Positions 57,536-64,000 of a stretch of DNA of 64,000 nt are shown here, one piece after another (the stretch's first letter is position 1; every line of letters starts with the position of its first letter). The position numbers were made by a program, and so were the translations under genes. The notes below the pieces were generated by a model. The model was not told the origin of the DNA, ran no database searches, and saw only the letters and a program-made list of their open reading frames with translations. Source of the DNA: Micavibrio sp. UBA2638. GTDB taxonomy: Bacteria; Pseudomonadota; Alphaproteobacteria; Micavibrionales; Micavibrionaceae. The DNA lies in the NCBI GenBank assembly GCA_002359735.1, contig DENS01000002.1:269004-333003 (forward strand), given 5' to 3'.

Positions 57536-58738
57536 ATGATGAAAACAAACGAATTTATTCGCAAAAGCACGCTCTTTTGCTCAGCATTGGCCCTTATTGG
57601 CGCTGCAGCGGCCGTAAACGCTCCTGCTGCACAGGCGCAAGGCAACACACCGGCTCTTGTTATTACGCATGCGCCCCTGCCCGATAGTCTGAAAGCCAAA
57701 ATATACAACACCCCCCGTCAGGTACGTGAAATTACCGCCAAGGAAATCTCGGGCGATGCCTACCGTAACCTGTCCGGTACCATGATTGGCCGCGAAGTTC
57801 TTGACCTGCGGAACAATCTTTCCACATTACAAGGCCGCATTGAAGGTCTGGCCAGTGGTCTGACGACACAACAACAAAATGGTGAGCGTTTATCCGCACA
57901 ATATTACGCCAATATTGCGACCATCAATACGCAGCTTCAGTCTGGAACGACCCCCGGCAACCCGCGCCTGGTCAAAGCACTAGGCGAAGCCCAGTCAGAC
58001 TTACAGGCTTTGAACGAAAATGTTTCCCAGATGAATAATCTGGCCGTACAAATCTCTGAAGCGGCATCCGAGACGTCCTATCTGCTTGATTCGGCGCGTT
58101 CGGCTTATTCCCTTTCCGGCGCGGTCGAGGAAGATCATGTAAAACTGGCCGAACTGGAAGACAACATCAACAACACAATGGTGGTGATTGAGCGCCTGTT
58201 GAACACCGTAAGCGACAGTATTTCACGCACAACAGCCTATTTAAGTACAGAACGTAACAACATACGCACTTTGGCTTTGGCCGTTACCAATGGTGATTTA
58301 TATGGCCGCAGCCTGTCAAACCGTCCGTTTGCAACGGCTGTTGCCTATACGGGCAGCGTTGATAACTTCAGCAATGACAGCGGCGCCCCGGCCATGCAAC
58401 AAAATACAGCCGTCCAGCCCGCCGCCCTGCCCGCAGGCGGACGCCCTCTGGCCAAAATTAAATTTGACCGGGCCGATGTCGAATATGAACAAGCGCTTTA
58501 TATCGCTGTAAATGAAGCGCTGGAGCGTTATCCGAGTGCACGGTTTGATTTGGTGGCCGTTCATCCATCGCAAGGCAACGCCGCGGAAGTTGCCATTGAA
58601 AGCACGCGCGCGCGCCGCAATGCGGAACGTGTTCTGCGTACACTTACGCAAATGGGTGTCCCGACAGAAAGCATTGATCTGGCCTATGATCAAAGCGATT
58701 CGGCCCGCACCAATGAAGTGCATCTTTACATCAAATAA
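57536..58738 (+). CDS. Secreted protein with C-terminal OmpA-like domain
   Basis: The 400-residue envelope protein has a signal peptide (TLFCSALALIGAAAAVNAPA, cleavage near AQA). A helical coiled-coil region follows at about 90-230 (LDLRNNLSTLQGRIEGLASG; HVKLAELEDNINNTMVVIER), then a short linker. The C-terminal OmpA-like domain (KIKFDRADVEYEQALYIAVN; ARRNAERVLRTLTQMGVPTE; EVHLYIK) normally binds peptidoglycan. The usual NxxLSxxRA block reads STRARRNAERV. There is no beta-barrel. It is a single gene, with a terminator after it. ATG 57536 or 57539 could be the start. Confidence 0.82.
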   Translation: MMKTNEFIRKSTLFCSALALIGAAAAVNAPAAQAQGNTPALVITHAPLPDSLKAKIYNTPRQVREITAKEISGDAYRNLSGTMIGREVLDLRNNLSTLQGRIEGLASGLTTQQQNGERLSAQYYANIATINTQLQSGTTPGNPRLVKALGEAQSDLQALNENVSQMNNLAVQISEAASETSYLLDSARSAYSLSGAVEEDHVKLAELEDNINNTMVVIERLLNTVSDSISRTTAYLSTERNNIRTLALAVTNGDLYGRSLSNRPFATAVAYTGSVDNFSNDSGAPAMQQNTAVQPAALPAGGRPLAKIKFDRADVEYEQALYIAVNEALERYPSARFDLVAVHPSQGNAAEVAIESTRARRNAERVLRTLTQMGVPTESIDLAYDQSDSARTNEVHLYIK

Positions 58739-58781
58739 TCAGGTACAAAACCGAACATAGGTTTACCAGAAAACAGCAGAG

Positions 58782-58813
58782 GCCCCGGAGCGACAAACGC
58801 GGCGGGGCTTTTT
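58782..58813 (+). terminator. Terminator after the OmpA-like gene
   Basis: GCCCCG (58782-58787) pairs with CGGGGC (58803-58808), followed by five T. Confidence 0.7.
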
Positions 58814-58895
58814 GTTACCTGTGGGCATTTCCATATTTTTCTTGCGAAAAAGAAGGCGCTTTGTTAGTATCCAGCCCATAAAGGAAATAGAAACG

Positions 58896-59270
58896 ATGTC
58901 TAAATTGAAAGAAGAAATGAACCAAGACCCGCTTATTCCGGTTGTCTTTACGGTATCGCAAGAACAGAAAACCTTCTGGGTTCTGGTTGCGTGCCCATCG
59001 GATAAAGTGAATGAATTGGAACGGTCCTACGCGCAGATGTTAAATGTTGCCGTGGAAATAGACCTTGAATCGATTTTGAAATCGGTCGGGGCAGAAGTTC
59101 GCGATTACGGTGAAGTTGAAGATGTGATTGAGAACGGTCAGGTTATCGGCAAAAAAATCCCCGATTACATTTTAGAAATTTCCAGCTGCGTTATTGGTCA
59201 AAAAGAAGAAGATCCGGAACTGGATGTCCACCCGCAGGAATACCTGCCCGGTAACGACAACAGTTCTTAA
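58896..59270 (+). CDS. Hypothetical protein, 124 aa
   Basis: Not recognised. AAAGGAAA lies 9 bases before ATG 58896, which is preferred over the longer frame from 58812 that would begin beside the terminator. It is a soluble acidic protein with strand-rich parts (LIPVVFTVSQEQKTFWVLVA; NVAVEIDLESILKSVGAEVR), ending in an acidic tail. It is followed after 48 bases by the 417-residue gene in the same direction. Confidence 0.6.
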   Translation: MSKLKEEMNQDPLIPVVFTVSQEQKTFWVLVACPSDKVNELERSYAQMLNVAVEIDLESILKSVGAEVRDYGEVEDVIENGQVIGKKIPDYILEISSCVIGQKEEDPELDVHPQEYLPGNDNSS

Positions 59271-59318
59271 AGACCAACCGGCCACAGACAAACAGACATA
59301 AAGCAAAAAAATAAAAGA

Positions 59319-60572
59319 ATGAATACACAGGGAACCGCTTTAGAAGACGATACAACAGAGAGCCAGCTGCCGTTGCCCTTTGCCGAGGACATGACGCCGA
59401 AAAGCACGCTGCCTTTAGGGGAAAAACTTGAAACGCCGAAAGATAAAGCGGAAGAGGAAAAGGAAGACCCCAGAAACCCCAAGTTGCGAAAATTATTATA
59501 TTCTGGCCTTATCTATTTCGAACAGCAATTGGAACACCAAAAACATGGTATGGCCATGGAGGGCGGATCGGATTCCCCGGCTGTGTATAAAGGGTTAACC
59601 GCCCATCAGCCAGGCGATCTGGTATCAACCGGATGTGCCGTTGTTCTGATTAGCCTGATGGAACGCCAAAGACGGGCCCTCAAGCGCGACCTTAAACATA
59701 TTCTTGAGATCTGGACGGAATTCCAGCAAAACAGAACCCATGATGATAAAGACATACGAAGGACGGCCTACGATGTTCTGGAACACCGCATACGGGAAAG
59801 CGGTATTATTTTTGAAAAACTCCCCGAACATGACCCGCAGGATTTTCATGCCGGCAAATTCAGTCAACTTGCCAAACAATTCAAAATTTACGATGACGGC
59901 ATCAAGCCGGAAAGAAAAACGCTCCGTGATCACTGGATAAAGGCCGGTCAATTTGTAGGTGAATTCGTTGAAGAATTTATTAATGCCCCGGCCAACATTA
60001 CGCGCATTCCATTTATAGAGGCCGCCAAAGGCAGTTTTAATCACTTTGCCAAATATAAATTGCTGAAACCGCAGGCTAAAAATAAGCACCGCATCATAAA
60101 GTCTGACAAGATTGAACTCGATTTATCAAAAGTTACTGTTAATTCGATGTCGGTTCTGGACAATAAAGATTACGACCCGGAACTGGTCAGGGAATTGGTT
60201 GCCACACGCGACAGCGTACGTGATTATATTAAACAGGATAAAGAGGCATCCATCCTGTTTATTACGCAAACACTGTTCATGGTTGGTCAGGTCGGAAGCC
60301 TGATAGACAATGCCTTAAAAGGTGATGGCGGCAATGCTCTTATCAACCTGGCCTGTATGAATATGGCATCTGTTGCGCTGCGGGTTCTATCCGAAAATAA
60401 AGTTCACTTCACACAGGCCCTTGAAGGGGAACGAAGCAAGATGTCCGAACAATACGCCAGTGTTGCCGGCCTGTTAGAGAAGAAGAAGCGCAAGCACAGC
60501 GCGAATGACAACGCGCAGGACCACACAGAACACGGTCACAATCCCCCGGATGGTCCTGACCTCTCGCCCTAA
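59319..60572 (+). CDS. Hypothetical protein, 417 aa
   Basis: Not recognised. The first 60 residues are acidic and probably disordered. The middle is helical and charged (LYSGLIYFEQQLEHQKHGMA; MERQRRALKRDLKHILEIWT; KAGQFVGEFVEEFINAPANI). A weakly hydrophobic stretch near residue 330 (LFITQTLFMVGQVGSLIDNA and ALINLACMNMASVALRVL) could contact the membrane. The C-terminal tail is Lys- then His/Asp/Pro-rich. There is no signal peptide. No ribosome site better than AAAAGA precedes ATG 59319. Confidence 0.6.
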   Translation: MNTQGTALEDDTTESQLPLPFAEDMTPKSTLPLGEKLETPKDKAEEEKEDPRNPKLRKLLYSGLIYFEQQLEHQKHGMAMEGGSDSPAVYKGLTAHQPGDLVSTGCAVVLISLMERQRRALKRDLKHILEIWTEFQQNRTHDDKDIRRTAYDVLEHRIRESGIIFEKLPEHDPQDFHAGKFSQLAKQFKIYDDGIKPERKTLRDHWIKAGQFVGEFVEEFINAPANITRIPFIEAAKGSFNHFAKYKLLKPQAKNKHRIIKSDKIELDLSKVTVNSMSVLDNKDYDPELVRELVATRDSVRDYIKQDKEASILFITQTLFMVGQVGSLIDNALKGDGGNALINLACMNMASVALRVLSENKVHFTQALEGERSKMSEQYASVAGLLEKKKRKHSANDNAQDHTEHGHNPPDGPDLSP

Positions 60573-60594
60573 CGTTTTGTTCCAATAATAAAAC

Positions 60595-60622
60595 TTGACC
60601 AAAACCCCATAATGCTTAGGAT
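60595..60622 (+). promoter_or_regulatory. Possible promoter of the olsB-olsA operon
   Basis: TTGACC (60595-60600), 16-base spacer, TAGGAT (60617-60622); 90 bases before olsB. The -10 match is modest. Confidence 0.35.
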
Positions 60623-60712
60623 TATAGTTTGATTTTTACAGCGGATTTATGCATAAAGACATTCGCTAATTAACCAAGGGCGCAACCGGCTTTGCCGTAT
60701 CACATGACATAG

Positions 60713-61567
60713 ATGACTAACGACGTGAAAGAAAATAAACCCCTTAGGGATATCAGTATTCGGCTAATCCAGAATGAGGCCGAGCTGCACGCGGCGCAAA
60801 ACCTACGGTATAAAGTTTTTTACGAAGAATTTAACGCCATTCCGTCCAAGGAAATGACGCGTCTGGAACGCGATTTTGACGAATATGACCCGATTGCCGA
60901 TCACTTAATCGTAACCGATAAACGGGACGGCGAAGACATTATTGTCGGGACATACCGCCTGATGACACAAACCATGGCCAATAAACACGGCCATTTTTAT
61001 TCCAGCAAGGAATTTGATCTTGGCAAATTGATGAATTCCGGCTTAAGCATTATGGAGCTTGGGCGGTCTTGCGTCATGCCGAACTACCGCGCTGGCCCTG
61101 TTTTGCAATTGTTATGGCAGGGTATCGCCGATTACGTCAGCACCAACAACATCGATATCATGTTTGGTTGCGCCAGCCTGCATAGCACAGATATTGACCA
61201 TTTGGCGCAGCCACTATCCTATATGTATCACAACCATCTGGCGCCGGAAGACATTCGCCCGCGCGCATTAGACGACCGGTATATCGACATGAATATCCTG
61301 CCGCCCGATCAAATCAATGAAAAAGCCGTATTTTCAGATCTACCCCCGTTGATCAAGGGGTATTTGCGCGTTGGGGCGGTCATTGGTGATGGCGCGGTTA
61401 TTGACCCGCAATTCAACACCACCGATGTTTGCATTATCGCCCAAAGCCACCACGTCACGGGCCGGTACCGCAAGCATTATGAAAGAAAAATAGAAAAAGA
61501 AATTCCATCCCGCAGCAAAGAACAGCAAATGGACAAAAACCTGGCCATAGCCAAGGGCACGGCCTAA
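60713..61567 (+). CDS. olsB: L-ornithine N-acyltransferase (GNAT fold)
   Basis: The 284-residue enzyme transfers a 3-hydroxyacyl chain from ACP to the alpha-amino group of ornithine, the first step of ornithine lipid synthesis. Matching blocks are AQNLRYKVFYEEF, RDFDEYDPIADHLIV, VGTYRLMTQ, MELGRSCVMPNYRAGPVLQL (acyl-donor site) and FGCASLHSTDIDHLAQPLSY. It is followed by the O-acyltransferase with a one-base overlap, so both steps are made together. The C-terminal lysine-rich tail is longer than in some relatives. The start has no clear ribosome site. Confidence 0.9.
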   Translation: MTNDVKENKPLRDISIRLIQNEAELHAAQNLRYKVFYEEFNAIPSKEMTRLERDFDEYDPIADHLIVTDKRDGEDIIVGTYRLMTQTMANKHGHFYSSKEFDLGKLMNSGLSIMELGRSCVMPNYRAGPVLQLLWQGIADYVSTNNIDIMFGCASLHSTDIDHLAQPLSYMYHNHLAPEDIRPRALDDRYIDMNILPPDQINEKAVFSDLPPLIKGYLRVGAVIGDGAVIDPQFNTTDVCIIAQSHHVTGRYRKHYERKIEKEIPSRSKEQQMDKNLAIAKGTA

Positions 61568-62352
61568 TGCGTTCCCTTATTGCCAGTTTGAAAATTTTGG
61601 CTTTTCTATTTTTATGCCTGCTTGCCGTTCCAACCCAGCTACTGGTCCTGGCCTTGCATAAAGGGCCCTACTCCTACATTGTTCCGCAGCTTTGGCATAA
61701 AGGGGTTTGCCTGATTTTTCGCATTAAGGTGCATATATCCGGGCAACCTTATACTCAAAGCCAGACTCTGTACGTCAGCAATCACCTTTCCTATCTGGAT
61801 ATACCTGTGATTGCCACTGTTTTGCGGGCCTCTTTCGTGGCGAAAAAAGACGTGGCGAGCTGGCCGGTTTTCGGCTTTTTATCCCGGCTGCAACAAACCG
61901 CTTTTATCCAGCGAAACCGCGGCGCGGCGGCAAAAGAGGCCGGGGCACTCGATACCATGCTGGAAAATGGAAAATCATTAATCATTTTTCCGGAAGGCAC
62001 ATCAACCGATGGTCAAAGCGTTATTCCGTTTAAATCAAGCCTGTTTTCATTGGCTGTACGGCCCGCAATGCAGGATTTGAAAATACAGCCCTTTTCCATT
62101 CGCCTAAACCGTGTCGATGGCCAGCCCCCCACCACGCAGCCCTTGCGTGATACCTATGCATGGCACCGTGACATGGAAACCGAGCTCCCCACTCATCTTT
62201 GGCTTTTTGCCAAAAGTAAAGGCGCCGACATATCGCTGTTATTTGCCCCCCCTGTAAAGGCATCTGACTACAATGACAGGAAAACACTTGCAAAGCACTG
62301 CTTTGAGACTGTAAGCAATGGGGTAGAAAACAAACAATGCCTTGCGGCATAA
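61567..62352 (+). CDS. olsA: Lyso-ornithine lipid O-acyltransferase (PlsC family)
   Basis: The 261-residue membrane acyltransferase adds the second fatty acid to lyso-ornithine lipid, using acyl-ACP. The HxxxxD motif is NHLSYLDIPV, and the second block is FPEGTSTDGQSVIPFKSSLF. An N-terminal membrane anchor (ILAFLFLCLLAVPTQLLVLA) is present. PlsC-family enzymes can also make phosphatidic acid; the tight coupling to olsB (TAATG overlap) is the reason for the olsA call. Confidence 0.85.
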   Translation: MRSLIASLKILAFLFLCLLAVPTQLLVLALHKGPYSYIVPQLWHKGVCLIFRIKVHISGQPYTQSQTLYVSNHLSYLDIPVIATVLRASFVAKKDVASWPVFGFLSRLQQTAFIQRNRGAAAKEAGALDTMLENGKSLIIFPEGTSTDGQSVIPFKSSLFSLAVRPAMQDLKIQPFSIRLNRVDGQPPTTQPLRDTYAWHRDMETELPTHLWLFAKSKGADISLLFAPPVKASDYNDRKTLAKHCFETVSNGVENKQCLAA

Positions 62353-62385
62353 TAATCGTAATTATTCAAGAAAAGGAGAACCACC

Positions 62386-62610
62386 ATGACTTTTACAGCA
62401 GAGGAAATGTCGACATTACAAAAATACCTACAGAGCAAATTTGGTCACACCGGATTTGCGCTGAAAATGCGCGATAAAGCCAATGACTCGGTCGAAGTTC
62501 TGCTGAATGGTGAGTTTATCGCCGTCATCTACAAAAATATTGATGAAGGTGAAACATCATACGACTTTAATATGGCCATTCTTGACATCGATCTACGCGA
62601 CGCCGCATAA
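62386..62610 (+). CDS. DUF3126 family protein, 74 aa
   Basis: A small alphaproteobacterial protein of unknown role. MSTLQKYLQSKFGHTGFALK at the start and VEVLLNGEFIAVIYKNIDEG, then FNMAILDIDL, match the DUF3126 pattern. AAAGGAGA lies 8 bases before ATG 62386. It follows olsA after 33 bases and may be in the same transcript. Confidence 0.8.
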   Translation: MTFTAEEMSTLQKYLQSKFGHTGFALKMRDKANDSVEVLLNGEFIAVIYKNIDEGETSYDFNMAILDIDLRDAA

Positions 62611-62724
62611 CCATTGCATATCGGCGCCTCAATCTTTTTATAAATCGCCTGTACAATCGGTATTTTTGCCTGAACAATGGGCAATCTGCTAAAATGAAAA
62701 GGTTGAGCAAAGTAGACGGTAGCT

Positions 62725-63201
62725 GTGAGCAAAAATAACAATTACATTTTCATTGCGATTGGAACGATTGCCGCGTTTTTCTGCGCGCCGGGCATGGCCA
62801 GCGCGAATGAGCCTGTCATATTCAACCCGAATATCCCTGCCCACGAATATGAAATTGTACAAAACTTTCTGAGCGAATCGCAAAAGCTGGAGCGCGCAGA
62901 CATTCTCATCGCGAAAAATGATCTGAACGATGATGGCCTTTTTGAATATATCGTCAAAGACAAGGCCTGCCCCGCCGGCGCCCCCTGTTCGCACTATATC
63001 CTTGCCGAAAATCAAGGGCAAATCATCCTGATTGGAACATTCAAAGCAAAAAATATTACTATTTCCGATCAACATACACATGGTATTCATGATATCTTGG
63101 TATATAATCACAAAACCAGTGATTACAGACCACGCATTTACAAATGGGATGCGCGGTTAATGCATTACAAAGACGCAGATACACAGGCTGAAATAGATTG
63201 A
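62725..63201 (+). CDS. Secreted protein of unknown function, 158 aa
   Basis: Not recognised. It starts with GTG 62725 and has a signal peptide (IFIAIGTIAAFFCAPGMASA). The mature part is small and beta-rich, with one close Cys pair (KACPAGAPCSHYIL) that probably forms a disulfide. An EF-hand-like acidic loop (KNDLNDDGLFEYIV) is present. The stop overlaps the TTG start of the next gene by four bases (TTGA), so the two are coupled. Confidence 0.65.
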   Translation: MSKNNNYIFIAIGTIAAFFCAPGMASANEPVIFNPNIPAHEYEIVQNFLSESQKLERADILIAKNDLNDDGLFEYIVKDKACPAGAPCSHYILAENQGQIILIGTFKAKNITISDQHTHGIHDILVYNHKTSDYRPRIYKWDARLMHYKDADTQAEID

Positions 63202-64000
63202 AGATTGTACGCTATACAGTTTTAACCCTATTATCCCTCTTTGCTCTACAGCAAAGCGCTCTGGCCCAATGCGTGCGGGGTGCCCCATGTGTCACCGGTG
63301 ATTACACCGTCGGTAACAATCAAAACAACTTTAGAACCGGCGGCGCAAACGGGACCTGTGACGGCGATTTCATGAACCAGATATACGCCCGCGCCTTTAT
63401 GGAGGCCCAGCGCGATGTCATGATGGCCCAGACCTATATCAGAAAGCCAGACAGCACGTTGGAATATACGTGCTTTGACCGCATGATTAACCATGCCGCC
63501 AGAAATGCCCCACCATTATTTTCTGAAAACAATGACTGGTTCTTTCGCATCGTTCCCTTGAATATCGCCTTTTTGCTGGCGGCCAACCCGCCCTTTATTT
63601 TTACCGTTGTCAGCATGGGCACCGGCCATATTCTGCCCAGTTTACAAAATGTTGTCTCTGACCCGATGCAGGAACATTTACAAAATTACAACCACAACTT
63701 CCTTGGCGGTACCGGCGGTATGAACAGTTCTATCGCCAATTCGGTGAGCCGCAGCTCCTATTCATGTGCCAGTATGGATGCCATATGGATGATTGCCCGA
63801 TGCCAGAATTTCCCCAATGGCCCTTCTTTATTTTTGAGCTTCGAAGATTTGGCCGCGGCCGACCCAAGGCAATTCCCAACCCCCGGCAGCTGCACGAGCC
63901 CCATCTCAACACAGCTTATAGACACCTCCAGAAACGCCGCCCCTGCCTTTGATACGGCAGAGTTTGATCGCCCGGAAATCTATTCCGATTTGATTTTACC
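63198..64000 (+). CDS. Secreted cysteine-containing protein, partial at window edge
   Basis: The frame is open from TTG 63198 to the end of the window, at least 267 codons. The first residues after the TTG form a signal peptide (YTVLTLLSLFALQQSALA), then CVRGAPCVTGDY. Later parts include CDGDFMNQIYARAFMEAQRD, a hydrophobic stretch (PLNIAFLLAANPPFIFTVVS) and two more cysteines (SYSCASMDAIWMIARCQNF). I do not recognise the family. The TTG start overlaps the stop of the preceding gene, the main argument for it. Confidence 0.65.
   Translation, partial: MKIVRYTVLTLLSLFALQQSALAQCVRGAPCVTGDYTVGNNQNNFRTGGANGTCDGDFMNQIYARAFMEAQRDVMMAQTYIRKPDSTLEYTCFDRMINHAARNAPPLFSENNDWFFRIVPLNIAFLLAANPPFIFTVVSMGTGHILPSLQNVVSDPMQEHLQNYNHNFLGGTGGMNSSIANSVSRSSYSCASMDAIWMIARCQNFPNGPSLFLSFEDLAAADPRQFPTPGSCTSPISTQLIDTSRNAAPAFDTAEFDRPEIYSDLIL

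Overview
The window looks like an alphaproteobacterial chromosome segment. The gene content supports this: RpoH-type sigma factor, CarD, AMP nucleosidase, a DUF2336 protein, a DUF3126 protein, GSII-type glutamine synthetase, and an OlsB/OlsA ornithine-lipid pair. A complete type IV pilus locus in this company would fit a Micavibrio-like lineage, but that placement is inference from gene content only. Most of the window is ordinary dense core genome. One short integrated element at 51540-57250 is visibly AT-richer.

Layout. 1-13.4 kb (mostly +): the end of an acyl-CoA ligase-like gene, photolyase, LD-carboxypeptidase, carD, a catalytically degenerate PPP phosphatase homologue, rpoH, an M48 lipoprotein protease (-) divergent from a nuclease-fold secreted protein, proline iminopeptidase, pgk and DUF2336 (-). 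13.6-19.4 kb (-): amn, ftsY, a secreted unknown, mtaB, dapF. 19.5-24.3 kb (+): ffh, an unknown gene, rpsP, rimM, trmD, rplS. 25.5-30.6 kb (+): leuC, an HD-domain gene, leuD, an MFS transporter and leuB.

30.7-47.9 kb (-) is a type IV pilus locus read right to left: pilB, pilC, a pilM-pilN fusion, pilO, a pilP-like gene, an ABC ATPase, a TPR protein, prepilin peptidase, pilT, pilU, secretin, ABC permease, a single-TM protein, a membrane-bound AraC regulator and the major pilin-like gene. An ABC transporter inside a pilus locus recalls Myxococcus PilGHI. PilC appears to lack an ATG/GTG/TTG at its homologous start; an AGGGG Shine-Dalgarno sits 7 nt before an ATA codon.

48.1-51.2 kb (-): glutamine synthetase II, a glycine-zipper stress protein, and a three-gene operon in which two unrelated proteins share an identical C-terminal motif.

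51.54-57.25 kb is a 5.7-kb integrative element bounded by a 14-bp direct repeat whose right copy is the 3' end of a tRNA-Arg(ACG) gene. It carries a large serine recombinase, a PD-(D/E)XK nuclease, a divergent XRE regulator, two unknown proteins and a small two-gene pair. A 16-bp palindromic operator occurs twice between the nuclease and the regulator and once more, 2.7 kb away, before the first cargo gene, linking the cargo into one probable regulon. The recombinase frame runs into the tRNA gene. The continuation it would have in the excised circle is present, in frame, at the opposite end of the element. This is the best candidate for an undescribed system.

57.5-64 kb (+): a secreted OmpA-like protein, two unknowns, olsB-olsA (ornithine lipid synthesis), DUF3126 and two secreted unknowns, the last cut by the window edge.
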